Source of the DNA: Garcia nutans
Lineage: Eukaryota > Streptophyta > Magnoliopsida > Malpighiales > Euphorbiaceae
Length of the DNA: 64,000 nt
Reading direction: 5' to 3'
Assembly (NCBI GenBank): GCA_947685225.1
Contig: CANTUV010000022.1
Coordinates: forward strand, 7,482,501-7,546,500
The notes beneath the pieces are model-generated. The model was not told where the DNA came from and made no database searches. It was given only the letters and a program-made list of their open reading frames with translations. This document shows, piece after piece, positions 1-11,427 of this stretch (position 1 is the first letter of the stretch; every line of letters begins with the position of its first letter). Both the position numbers and the translations under genes were made by a program.

Positions 1-739
1 TTGTTATGAGTAATTAATCTCCTTGTGGGATTAGGTGAATTTTGGTGTTTTGAACGGTGGATTTTTTAATATTAGTAAATATAAATAGATATGTATTTCT
101 TAAATCTTGATTTGTTAATTTTGGATTAATTGTTAGCAATTGTTTGGCCACCAATTGTTAAAATCAATTGAATCATATAGTAAACGAGAGTTGAGTATGA
201 TTTTGGATGTGGAATCAACAACTTTGGATAATTAGCTTAGAGATAAGTAATTATTTAAAGATCTAGATATGGTATCTTATTAATATTGGATTGGGCATTG
301 TTTAATTATCTTGAGAATAAAGGATTAAACTTTACCCAATCATATTTTCCTTGCTTGAGAGAGAAGTGGGTGATTTTTGTGATACTTAAATATCTAAGAT
401 TTAAGAAATGATCTTGATTGTTGAAATTAATTAAACCCATTAGAAAAACTCCAATGAAATCTAATCCTATTCTTTCATTATTAATTGTTTAGAATTCAAT
501 TTGAAGTAACTAGTTGAATTAACTTAATTTGGTAATTAAATTGTGCCATTTGGTAATTTTTGAATAATAGTTAAATTGAATTTTAGTTAATCAAGAAATA
601 CCTTCCTTGTGGAGACGATACTCATACTCCCACTTTGCTACGTGTTATGATATCATGCACTTGCGGTATTATTCATAGTAGTACTATCATCTACATTACT
701 AAGTGATTCTCGATTCCATTTCGAAAGTTCTTTAGCACA
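1..739. repeat. AT-rich DNA, possible gypsy LTR end
   Basis: There is no open reading frame here. The stretch around 596-720 reads like the end of a gypsy LTR. It has a phrase meaning 'ccttccttgtggagacgata' followed by a 'cacttgcggtattatt'-type segment, which resembles the end of the Athila-like LTR near 14225-14320 in this window. No primer-binding site or partner LTR is visible, so this is a weak call. It abuts the truncated LINE that begins at 740. Confidence 0.3.
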
Positions 740-1581
740 CTATGTAAGCTTCAGTTGCACATTCAGACACCCATCAATTTTTTCCCATACTAATTTAATC
801 AATTGTTCGCAGATGTTATCTCTTAGACATATTACTTCGAATCTGAAAATCTTACCCTTGCTAACTTTGTTCCTTGTCAGTCCATCATTATTCAATATGA
901 TTGGTGCATGATCCAAGTAAACTTTTGTTAAGTGATGAATTTTAGTGTTTGGATAGAGTTCATCCCAACCTAAATTGTTTAGAAAATGGTCAACTCGCTC
1001 TCTAATTAGTGTTGAACCTTCTTTTACATTGTCCCATGTATATTTTAGACCCATAAAACTAAGATCATGTAGACCACAGGTATCTAAACGATTATAAAAT
1101 ACTTCAAGCTGAGAGAGAGATATCGGTTACCTCCTTCTTTCTCATGGTTGAAAAGAACTTCATTGAAGTCTCCAAAACAAAGCCAGGGGTGAAGATGCAA
1201 GTCAGCAAGATGTGAGATTAAGTCCTACGTGAATTATTGATGATGCCTTTGAGGCTATCCATAAATGCCTAATCCTCGCCACTGAGTTTCTCCATTTGCC
1301 TTAGCTATTGTGAAATCAATGCAATGTTGAGAGTATCCTATAATTCCCAAATTCATTCATTTTTTCCATCCCAGAATTAAGCCGCCTGATCAGCCTATTG
1401 GATTGACAACAAAAATATTAAAGTTTGGAAGAGAAAATTTAATACCCTCTATCTCATGATTATTGAATAGAGTCTCTAATAGATAAAAGATATCTAGGCA
1501 ATTGACCTTAATTACAAACTTTAGGGTCCTCATTGTCCAAGGATTGCCCAGTCCCTGGACATTCCAACTTAGGAACTTCAT
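740..1581 (-). pseudogene. LINE A ORF2, endonuclease fragment
   Basis: ORF2 starts at 1581 with MKFLSWNVQGLGNPWTMRTL, the classic start of the apurinic-type endonuclease (exo-endo-phosphatase fold) of plant L1 LINEs. The C-terminal part of the same domain is at 1054-740. It includes the G-K-YTW motif, an IRERVDHFLNN motif and the catalytic-type LDHAPIIL (normally SDHxPI). The middle is broken by stops and frameshifts. This domain nicks target DNA during LINE insertion. No polymerase domain remains, so the copy is dead. Confidence 0.85.
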
Positions 1582-1832
1582 AGCGCTAGGTGGGACTGTC
1601 CAGCAGTCTCCGTCTATATCATCATAGAATTATGATCATCAAACAGTAGCCTTAGCCTTTTCTGACTCTCATCAACATCCATCAGCACTATATCCCTACT
1701 TCATTTTTTGTTACCTACAGTCAATGGATGAAGAACTATAGTTGCAGTTGTACTCTGACCTACTCCATTATTCTTGTCTCCACCTTTGCCCCACTTACTG
1801 ACATTGATTCTCCCTGTTCTTCTATTACTCCT

Positions 1833-1837
1833 CTACC
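1833..1837. repeat. Target-site duplication, left (CTACC)
   Basis: CTACC lies directly before the TGTTAA start of the copia 5' LTR. The identical CTACC at 6803-6807 directly follows the 3' LTR. Five bases is the usual duplication size for copia integrase. Confidence 0.9.
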
Positions 1838-2388
1838 TGTTAATAAAATGTTAAAATGGAGGTGCCAAACTTAAGTGATGGTGGTCAAAAATGGAGGTGC
1901 CTAACTTAAGTATTGGTGGTCAAAAATGGAGGTGCCTAACTTAGGTAAAAGAGATGTCTAACCTTTGACAAATCTCACCAACCATTATGCTCACATGTTA
2001 TAATTTTCCTATATAAATGGCCCTTTGGCCATTATTATGTATGAGAGAAAATTAGAGAGAATAGAAAGAAAATTAATAACGAGGAAGATCAGAGCGGGTC
2101 TAGCAAAAATTAAGTCAAGTAATTTTTTTTGCTCTTGATCACGTCTATTAGGAAATTTCTTTAAAAGAATTTTTGTCAAAATTCTTAGGGATAATTGGGT
2201 GTAAGGTGTGAGTGTTTGTAAATACGGTGTATTTTTCTCCTTAATAGAAATCTGCAGCAGCTCCGGAGACATAGACATAATTGGCCGAACTCCGTTATCA
2301 AATTGTGTGTTACTGTTTTGCATTTATTTTTCACTTTTCTACTAATCTGGTTTGAGGGAAATAGAGTGATAATATTAATTTCCCAACA
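1838..2388 (+). repeat. 5' LTR of the copia element
   Basis: The LTR starts TGTTAATAAAATG and ends CCCAACA. Near its start, about 1853-1945, a unit of roughly 32 bp containing 'tggaggtgcc' and 'aacttaag' is repeated three times; such U3 repeats often act as enhancers in Tnt1-like LTRs. A TATA-like tatataaa is at 2010-2017. Just after it, ATGGCC-CTTT-GGCCAT (2017-2032) can form a hairpin with a six-base-pair stem. Confidence 0.93.
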
Positions 2389-2390
2389 AT

Positions 2391-2403
2391 TGGTATCAGA
2401 GCC
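2391..2403 (+). promoter_or_regulatory. Primer-binding site, initiator tRNA-Met
   Basis: TGGTATCAGAGCC begins two bases after the 5' LTR. It is complementary to the 3' end of plant initiator tRNA-Met, the standard primer for copia minus-strand synthesis. Confidence 0.93.
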
Positions 2404-2489
2404 AAGGTTTGAAATCCGGCAAAAGTACTATTTATCTGTACGGGGGGTACTATTCACTGTCAAAATTTTTTTGAAGAATCCATATTCGA

Positions 2490-5400
2490 GTGGGAGCGAT
2501 GGCCACAGATGAAGAAAAAGTGAGAATTGAAAAGTTCGATGGTGCAGACTTTGGCTTTTGGAAGATGCAGATTGAAGAGTATTTGTATCAGAAAAAGCTA
2601 TATCAACCTCTTTCACAAACGAAACTAGAAGGCATGAAAGAAGAAGATTGGAACCTTCTCGACAGACAAGCCCTTGGAGTTATTAGATTAACATTATCCC
2701 GTAATGTTGCTTTCAACATAGCCAAGGAAAAGACCACGGCGAATCTTATGGTGGCTCTCTTTAGCATGTATGAAAAGCCATCGGCCGCAAATAAAGTTCA
2801 CTTAATGAGGCGGTTATTTAATTTACAAATGGCAGAAGGGGCATCGGTGGCCCAACATCTGAATGAACTCAACACAGTCACAACCTAGTTGAGTTCAGTG
2901 GAAATTGAATTCGATGATGAAGTTTGGGCTTTAATTCTCTTATCATCTCTACCAGACAATTGGAGTGCTACCGTTACAGCGGTCAGTAGTTTATCGGGAA
3001 ATACCAAATTAACATTCGACGATGTACGAGATCTGGTATTGAGTGAAGAAATTCGGCGAAGAGAATAAGGAGAAGCATCAACCTCTTCAGCTCTACACAC
3101 AGAGTCTAGAGGGAGAACTTCAGACTCCGGTAGATCAAGATCTAGAAGGAGCAAATCTAGATCAGGGAAGAAAGATTTCAAGTGTTATAGTTATGGCAAG
3201 AATGGTCACTTTAAGAAGGATTGCTGAGTTCCAAAGAAAGATACCAGTGCATAGGAATTTGTAAACGTGACCAAGGATGCAGGCGATGCTATGATTCTAA
3301 GCATTAACAGTCCGATTGAATCATGGATCTTGGATTCAAGGGCATCTTTTCACTCCACTCCATGCCAAGAAATCATGGAGAACTATGTCAGTGGTGATTT
3401 TGGGAAGGTTCATCTAGCCGATGATGAAACCTTAAAGATCATGGAAAAAGGAGATGTCAAATTAAAGTTGCCAAATGGGACTGTCTGGAAGCTGCAAGGA
3501 GTGAGACATATTCCTGGTCTCAAAAGAAATTTGATCTCTGTGGGACAACTTGATGAAGAAGGTTATTGTACGACCTTCACAGATTGTGAATGGAAAATTA
3601 CCAAAGGAGCACTTGTCATTGCTCATGGTAAGAAGACCAGTACTCTCTATGTAACCTCAAACATATAGAACATCATTGTAGTAGCGGATGCTAATTCAAA
3701 TCTATGGCACCAGAGGCTTGGCCATATGAGCGAGAAAGGGATGAAGGCACTTCTAGCAAAGGGAAAGTTGCCAAAACTTAAAAGTGTAGATGTCGGTCTA
3801 TGTGAAAACTGCATCTTTAGGAAACAAAAGAAGGTTAGTTTCAAGAAAACTAGCAAGACACCCCAGGAAGAAAATCTCAAGTTGGTACATACCGATGTAT
3901 GGGGACCATCTCCAGTTCCATCTCTTGCAGGCTCATTGTATTACATCACCTTCATTGATGATTCAACGAGAAAGGTATGGGTGTATTTTCTGAAGAAGAA
4001 ATCATAAGTCTTTGATACATTTAGAAAATGGAAGGCCATGGTAAAAAATGAAACTGGCTTGAAAGTCAAGCGATTGAGGTCTGACAATAGAGGGGAGTAC
4101 AGAGATAGAAGATTCAGAGAATTTTGCGCAAGCAGCGAAATCAAGATGAAAAAAATAGTTCCTATGACACCGCAGCAAAACAGCATAGCTGAGAGCATGA
4201 ACAGCACTCTGAATGAACGTGCCAGAAGCATGAGGATACACGCCGACTTGCCCAAGAATTTATGGGCTAAATCTATCAACACCGCAGCCTACCTGATCAA
4301 CCGTGGGCCTTCAGTACCTCTGGTTGGAGAAATACCAGAGGAAGCATGGAGCAAAAAAAAGAGGTAAACCTTTCACACTTAAGAGTGTTTGGTTGTATCT
4401 CTTATATACATATAGATTATACTGGAAGAAGTAAACTTGATGCCAAGTCTAAAAAATGTGTCTTTGTTGGATATGGTGGTGATGAGTTCGGTTACCGATT
4501 TTGGGATTATAAAAATCAGATGATCGTAAGAAGTCAAGATGTCATATTCAACGAGAATGTGATGTACAAAGATAGGCTAACAACAGAATCAAGCAGCTCC
4601 AAGATAGATGCTAAAAATAAGGAATTTGCTAAGTTCGAGGAGATTTCTGGAAATGATGTTCAGAATAGTCCTGAAGCAGAGGAGCCAAGCATGCCGGAAT
4701 TGAGACGCTCCTCCAGAATTTTTAGACAAACCCAACGTTACTCGCCTTCTTTGCATTACTTGTTGCTGACATATAATGGTGAACCAGAGTGCTACGATGA
4801 AGCAATGCAAGTGGAAGATTCAGTCAAGTGGGAGTCTGCCATGAAAGATGAGATGGACTCACTCATGTCAAATCAGACATGGGAATTAGCTGAACTACCA
4901 CAAGGCAAGAAAGCACTCCACAACAAGTGGATTTATAGGATCAAAGAAGAGCATGATGGGAGTAGACGCTATAAAGCAAGATTGGTTGTAAAAGGTTTTC
5001 AGTAAAAGGAAGGTGTTGACTATACTGAAATTTTTTCTCTAGTCGTAAAACTTACGACAATCAGACTAGTGTTGAAAATAGTAGCTGAAGAGAATTTACA
5101 TCTTGAACAGTTAGATGTAAAGACAGCATTCCTTCATGGAGATTTGGAGGAAGAGATCTACATGAAGCAGCCATAAGGCTTCATTAAGGCAGGCAAGAAA
5201 AACCTAGTGTGCAGGTTGAAGAAAAGTTTGTATGGTTTGAAACAAGCTCCTAGACAGTGGTACAGGAAGTTTGATAGCTTTATGGACAGTAGCTGTTTCA
5301 CAAGATGCCAAGCAGATCATTGTTGCTACATTAAGAAGTTTGACAATAGCTTTATTATTTTATTGTTATACGTTGATGACATGCTAGTTGCAGGTTCAGA

Positions 5401-6190
5401 CATGCGAGAGATTAAAAATTTAAAGCAGAAATTGTCAAAGCAGTTTGCAATGAAAGATCTGGGTGCTGCAAAGCAGATTCTTGGAATGAGGATCAAGAGA
5501 GACATGAAGTCAGGGACGTTGATGTTATCACAGGCTGAGTATATCACCAAAGTACTAGCCAAATTCAACATGCAAGATGTTAAACCAGTGAGCACACCTT
5601 TAGGTGTTCATTTCAGACTCTCCAAAGAACAGTCACCGAAGATGGAGGAGGAACGTGCATACATGGCAAAGGTGTCATATGCCTCAGCAATTGAGAGTTT
5701 GATGTATGCCATGGTTTGTACCAAGCCAGATATTGCTCAAGCAGTGGGAGTTGTTAGTAGGTACATGAATAATCCAGGCAAGGTACACTGGGAAGCAGTC
5801 AAGTGGATCCTCAGATATCTTCGAGGTACCACAGATAAGGCACTTTGTTTTCAAGATGGAGATACGACACTAGCAGGCTATGTGGATGTTGACTTAGCCG
5901 AAAATGTTGACATCAGAAAGAGCACTACAGCATATGTCTATACTCTAGGAGGTACCGCAATTAGCTCTCTTAACTTCAGAAGATAGTTGCTCTCTCCACA
6001 ACTGAAGCAGAATATGTCGCTATCACGGAAGCACATACAGTTGCTATATCACTTTATCCGGTCACTTCTGGAAGATGGAATTTTGAAATTTGAGAACATC
6101 AGTGGAACTCAAAATTCAGCAGACATGTTAACGAAGATGGTGTCGATTGACAAACTGAAGCTGTGTTCAGCTTTAGTTGGCTTGCAGTAG
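2490..6190 (+). pseudogene. Copia gag-pol polyprotein, disabled
   Basis: Domains in order: gag (2490-about 3250, with FWKMQIEEYLYQKKLY and a zinc knuckle near 3180-3227), aspartic protease (near 3310-3360), integrase HHCC zinc domain (3700-3830, LWHQRLGHMS and CENC), integrase core (3885-4220, HTDVWG, IDDSTR, SDNRGEY), reverse transcriptase (about 4960-5600, LDVKTAFLHGDL and LLLYVDDM), and RNase H (about 5740-6190). Stops in the reading frame are at 2886, 3066, 3225, 3252, 3666, 4005, 5003 and 5174. Frameshifts lie in the A-run near 4355 and near 5980. The protease motif reads DSRAS where the family has D-S/T-G-A-S. The knuckle reads CYSY instead of C-x2-C. The RT YVDD motif is intact. The ATG at 2490 is the first in frame after the primer site. 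The protein cannot be made in full. Confidence 0.95.
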
Positions 6191-6242
6191 AAGTAGATCG
6201 TAGAAGAGCTATTGCATAGATGGAAGTGTTGAAGACTGATTC

Positions 6243-6252
6243 AAGTGGGAGA
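6243..6252 (+). promoter_or_regulatory. Polypurine tract of the copia element
   Basis: AAGTGGGAGA sits immediately before the TGTTAA start of the 3' LTR. That is the expected position and composition for the plus-strand primer; 'tcaagtgggagatt' is a typical Tnt1-family form. Confidence 0.85.
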
Positions 6253-6253
6253 T

Positions 6254-6802
6254 TGTTAATAAAATGTTAAAATAAAGGTGCCAAACTTAAGTGATGGTGG
6301 TAAAAAATGGAGGTGCCTAACTTAAGTGATGGTGATAAAAATAGAGGTGCCTAACTTAGGTAAAAGAGATGCCTAACCTTTGACAAATCTCACCAACCAT
6401 TATGTTCACATATTATAATTTTCCTATATAAATGGCCCTTTGGCCATTATTATGTATGAGAGAAAATTAGAGAGAATAAAAAGAAAATTAATAGAGAGGA
6501 AGATCAGAGCGGGTCTAGCAAAAATTAAGTCAAGTAATTTTTGTGCTCTTGATCACGTCTATTAGGGAATTTCTTTAAAAGAATTTCTGTTAAAATTTTT
6601 GGGGATAATTGGATGTAAGGTGTGAGTGTTTGTAAACACGGTGCATTTTTCTCCTTAATAGAAGTCTGCAGCAGCTCCGTAGACGTAGGCATAATTGGCC
6701 GAACTCCGTTATCAAATTGCGTGTTACTATTCCACATTTATTTTTCGCTTTCCTACTAATCTGGTTTAAGGGAAATAGAGTGATAATATTTATTTCTCAA
6801 TA
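6254..6802 (+). repeat. 3' LTR of the copia element
   Basis: This copy is homologous over its whole length to 1838-2388, including the triplicated 32-bp unit, the TATA-like box and the ATGGCC/GGCCAT hairpin (near 6431-6446). Scattered differences show that the insertion is not recent. Confidence 0.93.
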
Positions 6803-6807
6803 CTACC
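6803..6807. repeat. Target-site duplication, right (CTACC)
   Basis: This is the partner of 1833-1837. Joining the LINE sequence across the two copies restores the ORF1-ORF2 spacer of LINE A. Confidence 0.9.
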
Positions 6808-6973
6808 AACTCCTAAGCTAACAACTTCTACTACATTAGGAAAGGTGTTTTCCCTTTATTTGTCTTCTTTTTTTCAGTATAGTTCTTATTTCGTAACTCA
6901 ACCGGAGGAACTTAGAGTATTAGAGTCAGATTCTCCACTAGAAATGTACAGAAGGCTCATCCATCACTAACTA

Positions 6974-7830
6974 TTATCTGGCATTGCTATGTATATAATT
7001 ATGTCTTGCATTAGTCCTATCAGACGAGGTTCTGGTACCATAATCCCTACTCCTACTTGAAGAGGCTATAACGATGATTTTATTTCTCATCGGGGTAGCT
7101 CTTAGAGCTGGATTGTATGGCCACTCCTCCACCTCAACCTCCTCATTTTTACTATCACATTCATCATGGTTGTGTCCTAGCTTACCACACCTATAGCAAA
7201 AATTTGGCAGTTTTTCATACTTGAAGTAAGTCCATATCTCCTCATTCATCTTGTTTCTTAGCAATGCACCCCTTTTCAAAGGCTCATGTACATTTATTAC
7301 TACCCTCCCTCTAATCCACTTACCCCAAGAGTTAATGCCATTTGCACAAACCTTTCGTAGCTCACTTATCTTTCCTGCAACCAGCTCCACTGATTTCCTA
7401 TCACATATATTTAGTGAAAATTATAGATTTGTACCCAAAGAGGGCACTAGTTCGGTTGCACATAGGATGGTTGTTCATAACCCTTGAGATCGAACAAGAT
7501 AACCAGCTGCCTATCAAAGTGCCAGGGGCTCTCCTTCATCAACTTATTCTTATCCCAAGTCAATTCGAACTCACAAATAAATAGCCCATTGCCTGCATCC
7601 TGTAGCTTAAATCCCTTCTTAATTCTTTATGCACTCTCAAAGGCATTTGATATTACTTTTAGATTTAAAGGTTAGTTTGAAAGAATTCATCTGACCAAAC
7701 ATTTGTGCTTCTTGGTTAACACCTCCTCTTTGTCCTCATCCTCAAATTCAATAGCTTCCCCTTTAGTGCATGTTAGAGTAAATTTTTTCTATAATTTTTC
7801 CAGTTCTCGAGCTATATGAGCCACAACTTT
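6974..7830 (-). pseudogene. LINE A ORF1, DUF4283 and zinc-knuckle protein
   Basis: The intact part (7390-6974) encodes a WIRGRVVINVHEPLKRG-type segment and a CCHC knuckle, CYRCGKLGHNHDEC. These are the hallmarks of plant LINE ORF1 proteins (DUF4283 plus zf-CCHC_4). The N-terminal DUF4283 half can be followed upstream to about 7830, with a segment like ESPWHFD (usually GPWxFD) near 7520, but it is broken by stops. The family binds LINE RNA as the nucleoprotein partner of ORF2. It lies upstream of ORF2 in the same orientation, as expected. Confidence 0.8.
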
Positions 7831-8030
7831 AGAAGTTCACCGAACCACCTTTCTTAAACAAACAAAGCAAGAAAACAGGGGAAGGAGAAAGGTATAAATA
7901 GATCAAAAGAAAATTCAAGGGATAAAAGAAATAAGTGAAAATCAAAATTGAGCCTCCACGAAGGAAGGAAGATCTGAACGGCAAACTAGGAAAACCTATC
8001 ATTGCCACAGAGAGAGAGAGTATCCACGAA

Positions 8031-8828
8031 TAATGGGAAAAGTTGGTCCTCCAAACAATACCATAATAGGTTTTTTAATATGTTTAGACCTTACTGTTTG
8101 GAGAAGGTTGTCCTTTAACTTCTTAGTTTTTCTCTGGAGCCTCACTATACAGACAATCTATGACTCCCATTAAATATTTTACCTCATCATGGCTTCTGGC
8201 ACTTCAGTTATGAACTCTATTTCTTTTTCTATTTAAGTACTGGAGTTTTTATATTGGGTAATTCATCTTTTTATCTGACCTGTGTTCAAATAAGGAAGGA
8301 TTCCATAACTTTCTTAAGTTTGATTTAGATTGTTATACTTTTATATCCTTTTTATTGGTTTGCTTGCCTCTTTCTAGTTTCCTATACCAAGTTATAGGTT
8401 TTCATCTTATTGGAAAAAAAATAAGAGAGAGAAAAGATCAAATTTGTCAAAAATGACTAATGGCATTATGTATAGTTAACGCTTTCACCATATAATCTCT
8501 TTTAAACTTAATCATGACAAAAAAATGAAACTTCTAAATTCAATTAAAAGAAAGTTTATAAAAAAATTTATAGAATTCATTATAATTCTTTTAAAATTTA
8601 TAAGTTATTTCATGTGAATTTAAATTTTATTAGATTTGATTAATTGTCATTATTCAATTAAAAATTTTAATCTTATATGTTATTTTTAAATAATTAAAAA
8701 ATAAACATTGGATTTATTATATATTCTTTATACTAAGTTCCAAAGTGCTTTTTTATTTTAGTTTATATTTCACTTAGAGAAGTGAAATGTTATTTCTTTA
8801 TTTAATATATTTTTTATAATAATTATTT
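8031..8828. other. AT-rich spacer, nothing recognised
   Basis: Low-complexity AT-rich DNA lies between LINE A and LINE B. I see no coding frame, tRNA, terminal repeat or LTR. Part of the left edge may still be LINE A 5' UTR. Confidence 0.5.
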
Positions 8829-8829
8829 A

Positions 8830-11340
8830 GTTTTTTTTTTTGTAAAGGTGGGTGGAACCACCGGCAATATTTATAAAAGATCAAATAATTAAAAAGTTTG
8901 AGATACAACCTCTTTAAAGATAGAGTCTTTCAAAATTGGAAAGCCAAAAATACATGATAGGCAAAGAAAAATAGAAAAAAAAAAGCCTAATATCTAAAAG
9001 AAACATACGGTAGTCAATCCGCATCCGTCAAGATCATGCCAACAATTCTCTTAGGAAGAGAAAGCAAGGACCAGAATTGCCTAGAATATCAATCAAGCCT
9101 GCATTGATAAGCTATTGAATGGGCTACTACATTACCTTCCCTGGGGATATATGAAATAACACACCCTTGAAGAGCTTCACGAGCACGATCAATCAGATGC
9201 ATGGAAGAAGGAGCATCCCCATTTAGTTGTTGAACTAATGTAAGGGAATCACTTTCGATATGAAGTCTGGATGGATAAATACCTTGTTCGCAACACCAAC
9301 AAAAACCATTCCATAAAGCATTAAATTCAGCAAGAAAAGAAGAATTAGCCTGTAAAAGGAAAGAAGAGGCTCCAATAAAATAACCAGATTCATCCCTCAA
9401 AACAGCCCCTCCCGTCGCATTTTGCTCTGAAAAGGAAGCATCAACATTCAATTTCATATAACCCATTGGGGGTCTAACCCAATACACAAGTTTAGGCCGA
9501 ATGGTGGATCTCCCAAAACCAGTAGGCAAAAAATCATAACAAGAACTCTCCCTTGCCCACTTGTCACCCGAGTGAATAGCACCCCAACTAAGGAGGAATT
9601 TCAAAATTCTATGATTCACAGCCTGTAAGCAAAAAGCTTGAGTACCCCAAGCAGAAGAACAGTAAGCACACCAAACTTCATACAAAATTACCTGTGGTAA
9701 AATACAAGCCAGACGCCCTTTCATGGAACAAGACTTAGCTAATCTAAACCAAGATTTCAACTCATGATACAAAGAAGCACGATGCCTGCATTGAGGAAAT
9801 AAGTAGTCACAAAATAAACTCCAAAGTCCATGAATCTTAGGAAAATCATGAAAAATGTGAGAAAATTGATGCAGGAGCATTAAAGCAGAACAAGCAAACC
9901 GAACACAAAGAAACACCAAGCTGTTGAATTTTATGAGGCAACGGAAGAGAATCCTGAAACACACGCCAAGTATGAATGGACAATTTGGCAGGGACCACAG
10001 AGCTCCAGATACAAGCAATCTCAGGATTAGATTCCTTCTTGTCTCTAACCATGTCATATGCTAGAGATAAAGAAAATTTCTTGCCATCTCTCCAAACAAC
10101 ATTATCATCAACAAGAGAAAGGGTATCATGGTGCATTTCATATATTCTACATAAGTTTTTCCAGCCAGGTGAGTCAAGAGCTGAGTATACCAAATCTCCC
10201 CGACGACCATATTTACCAAAAAGGCATTCTGCCCAAAGAGAATCTCTTGAGAGATACATCCATAGCCTCTTGATTGAAAAAGCTTCTTAAAGAGCAACCA
10301 ACGATTTAATACCCAAACCTAATTCCGTCACAGGATAACACATCTTATCATAACGAACCCAATGATGTTTTAAAGTATCATTCCCACTCCAGTAGAATCT
10401 AGCAAGGCGTTTTTCCAAAGCAATAATAATGGATTTAGGCAATAAAAGAGCTCCCATGATATGAACCGGGATGGCACTCAACACATGCTTAATGAGAATA
10501 AGGCGACCACCTGGGCTAAGGAAACGTTTTAACCAACCTGCCAGTTTATCATCCACTTTTTGCAACAAATTTGAACAATAAGAGGCTCTAGTAATACCTT
10601 TAAAGACAGGAGCACCTAAATAGGTAAGTGGGAGAGTGCCCTTACGAATGGTAAGAATATCTTCGAACTTGTGCACCATAGTTCTCTTAGCTTTATCGGA
10701 AACATAGAACGAGCTCTTGGCATAATTAATAAGCTGCCCTGAAACTCGCTGGTACAAATCTGAAAAAGCTCTAAAATACTTAAGAGATCTAGCATCACCA
10801 TTAATAAAAATCAACAAATCATCAGCAAAAGCAAGGTGAGAAACAATAGGACACCCTCTAGTAAGCATGTAGGGGTGAATTTTACCCTTAGAGATTAAAT
10901 CATTCAAACCTCTAGAAAAAGCTTCAGATGCAAGAATAAACAACAAAGGAGAGAGTGGATCACCTTGCTTAACCCCTCGCTTGACTTGAAAGAAACCGTA
11001 GTTCACTCCATTAACCAATATCGAAAGATGGGTAGCACCCAAATAACCAAGAATAAGTTGAGTAAATTTATCAGAGAAACCGAATTTAAGTAAGATAGCT
11101 CAGAGAAAGTCCCATGAGACCCTATCGAAAGCCTTGGCCATATCCAATTTGAGAGCAATATTATGACCCCAGGTTCTTTTATCGAGATCGTGAAAAATCT
11201 CGTTAGCCAACATAATCTGAGCATGAATAGATCGACCTTTGAGAAAACCTGCTTGCTCTTTAGAAATAAGGTTGTCCAATATTGGAATGAACCGATTAGC
11301 CAAAATACGAGTGTATACCTTACTAAAAAAAGAAGCAAGA
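8830..11340 (-). mobile_element. LINE B, 5'-truncated L1-type element
   Basis: On the minus strand the order is reverse transcriptase, zf-RVT region, then RNase H. The element ends in a run of T on the plus strand (about 8830-8841), which is the poly(A) tail in LINE orientation. Endonuclease and ORF1 are missing, consistent with the 5' truncation usual for target-primed insertion. The 5' edge near 11340 adjoins a short duplicated block and the Athila LTR. No clear TSD was found. Confidence 0.88.
9089..11340 (-). pseudogene. LINE B ORF2: reverse transcriptase and RNase H
   Basis: The RT begins around 11303 (QAGFLKGRSI, LDMAKAFDRVSW) and continues in another frame at 11042-10287 (VKRGVKQGDPLSPLLF, then the catalytic AFADDLLIF). 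A zf-RVT-like zinc region follows at 10297-9846. An RNase H domain ends at 9089 with LNVDASF, FLAEFNAL, IESDSLTLV and REGNVVAHSIA, so the D-E-D residues are present. Frameshifts separate the RT start, RT body, zf-RVT and RNase H. The catalytic motifs are well kept despite this, so the copy is younger or less decayed than LINE A. It is not translatable as one protein. Confidence 0.9.
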
Positions 11341-11427
11341 CATTTTCATTCATCAAAAATATATGTGTGTGCATCATTAAGTAGCAAAGGTGACATTTTC
11401 ATTCATCAAAAATTTATTTTTTTGTAT

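Larger units (their letters stand above)
1838..6802 (+). mobile_element. Ty1/copia retrotransposon, Tnt1/Tork type
   Basis: This is a structurally complete LTR retrotransposon of 4965 bp. It has two LTRs (551 and 549 bp), a primer-binding site matching initiator tRNA-Met, gag-protease-integrase-RT-RNase H in copia order, and a polypurine tract. It is flanked by the exact 5-bp duplication CTACC (1833-1837 and 6803-6807). It inserted between the two ORFs of LINE A. The LTRs have diverged by scattered substitutions and short indels, and the 3' LTR ends in TA instead of CA. The coding region has many stops and at least two frameshifts, so the copy is not autonomous. Confidence 0.95.
740..8030 (-). 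mobile_element. L1-type LINE A, interrupted by a copia element
   Basis: On the minus strand, reading from high to low coordinates, there is an ORF1 remnant (about 7830-6974) with a nucleic-acid-binding domain and a CCHC knuckle. It is followed by the start of ORF2 (1581 down to 740) with an endonuclease domain. The copia element at 1838-6802 lies between the two ORFs and accounts for the gap. Reverse transcriptase and RNase H should follow at coordinates below 740 but are absent, so the 3' part is lost or lies outside the window. The 5' limit near 8030 is approximate. No TSD was found. Confidence 0.8.
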
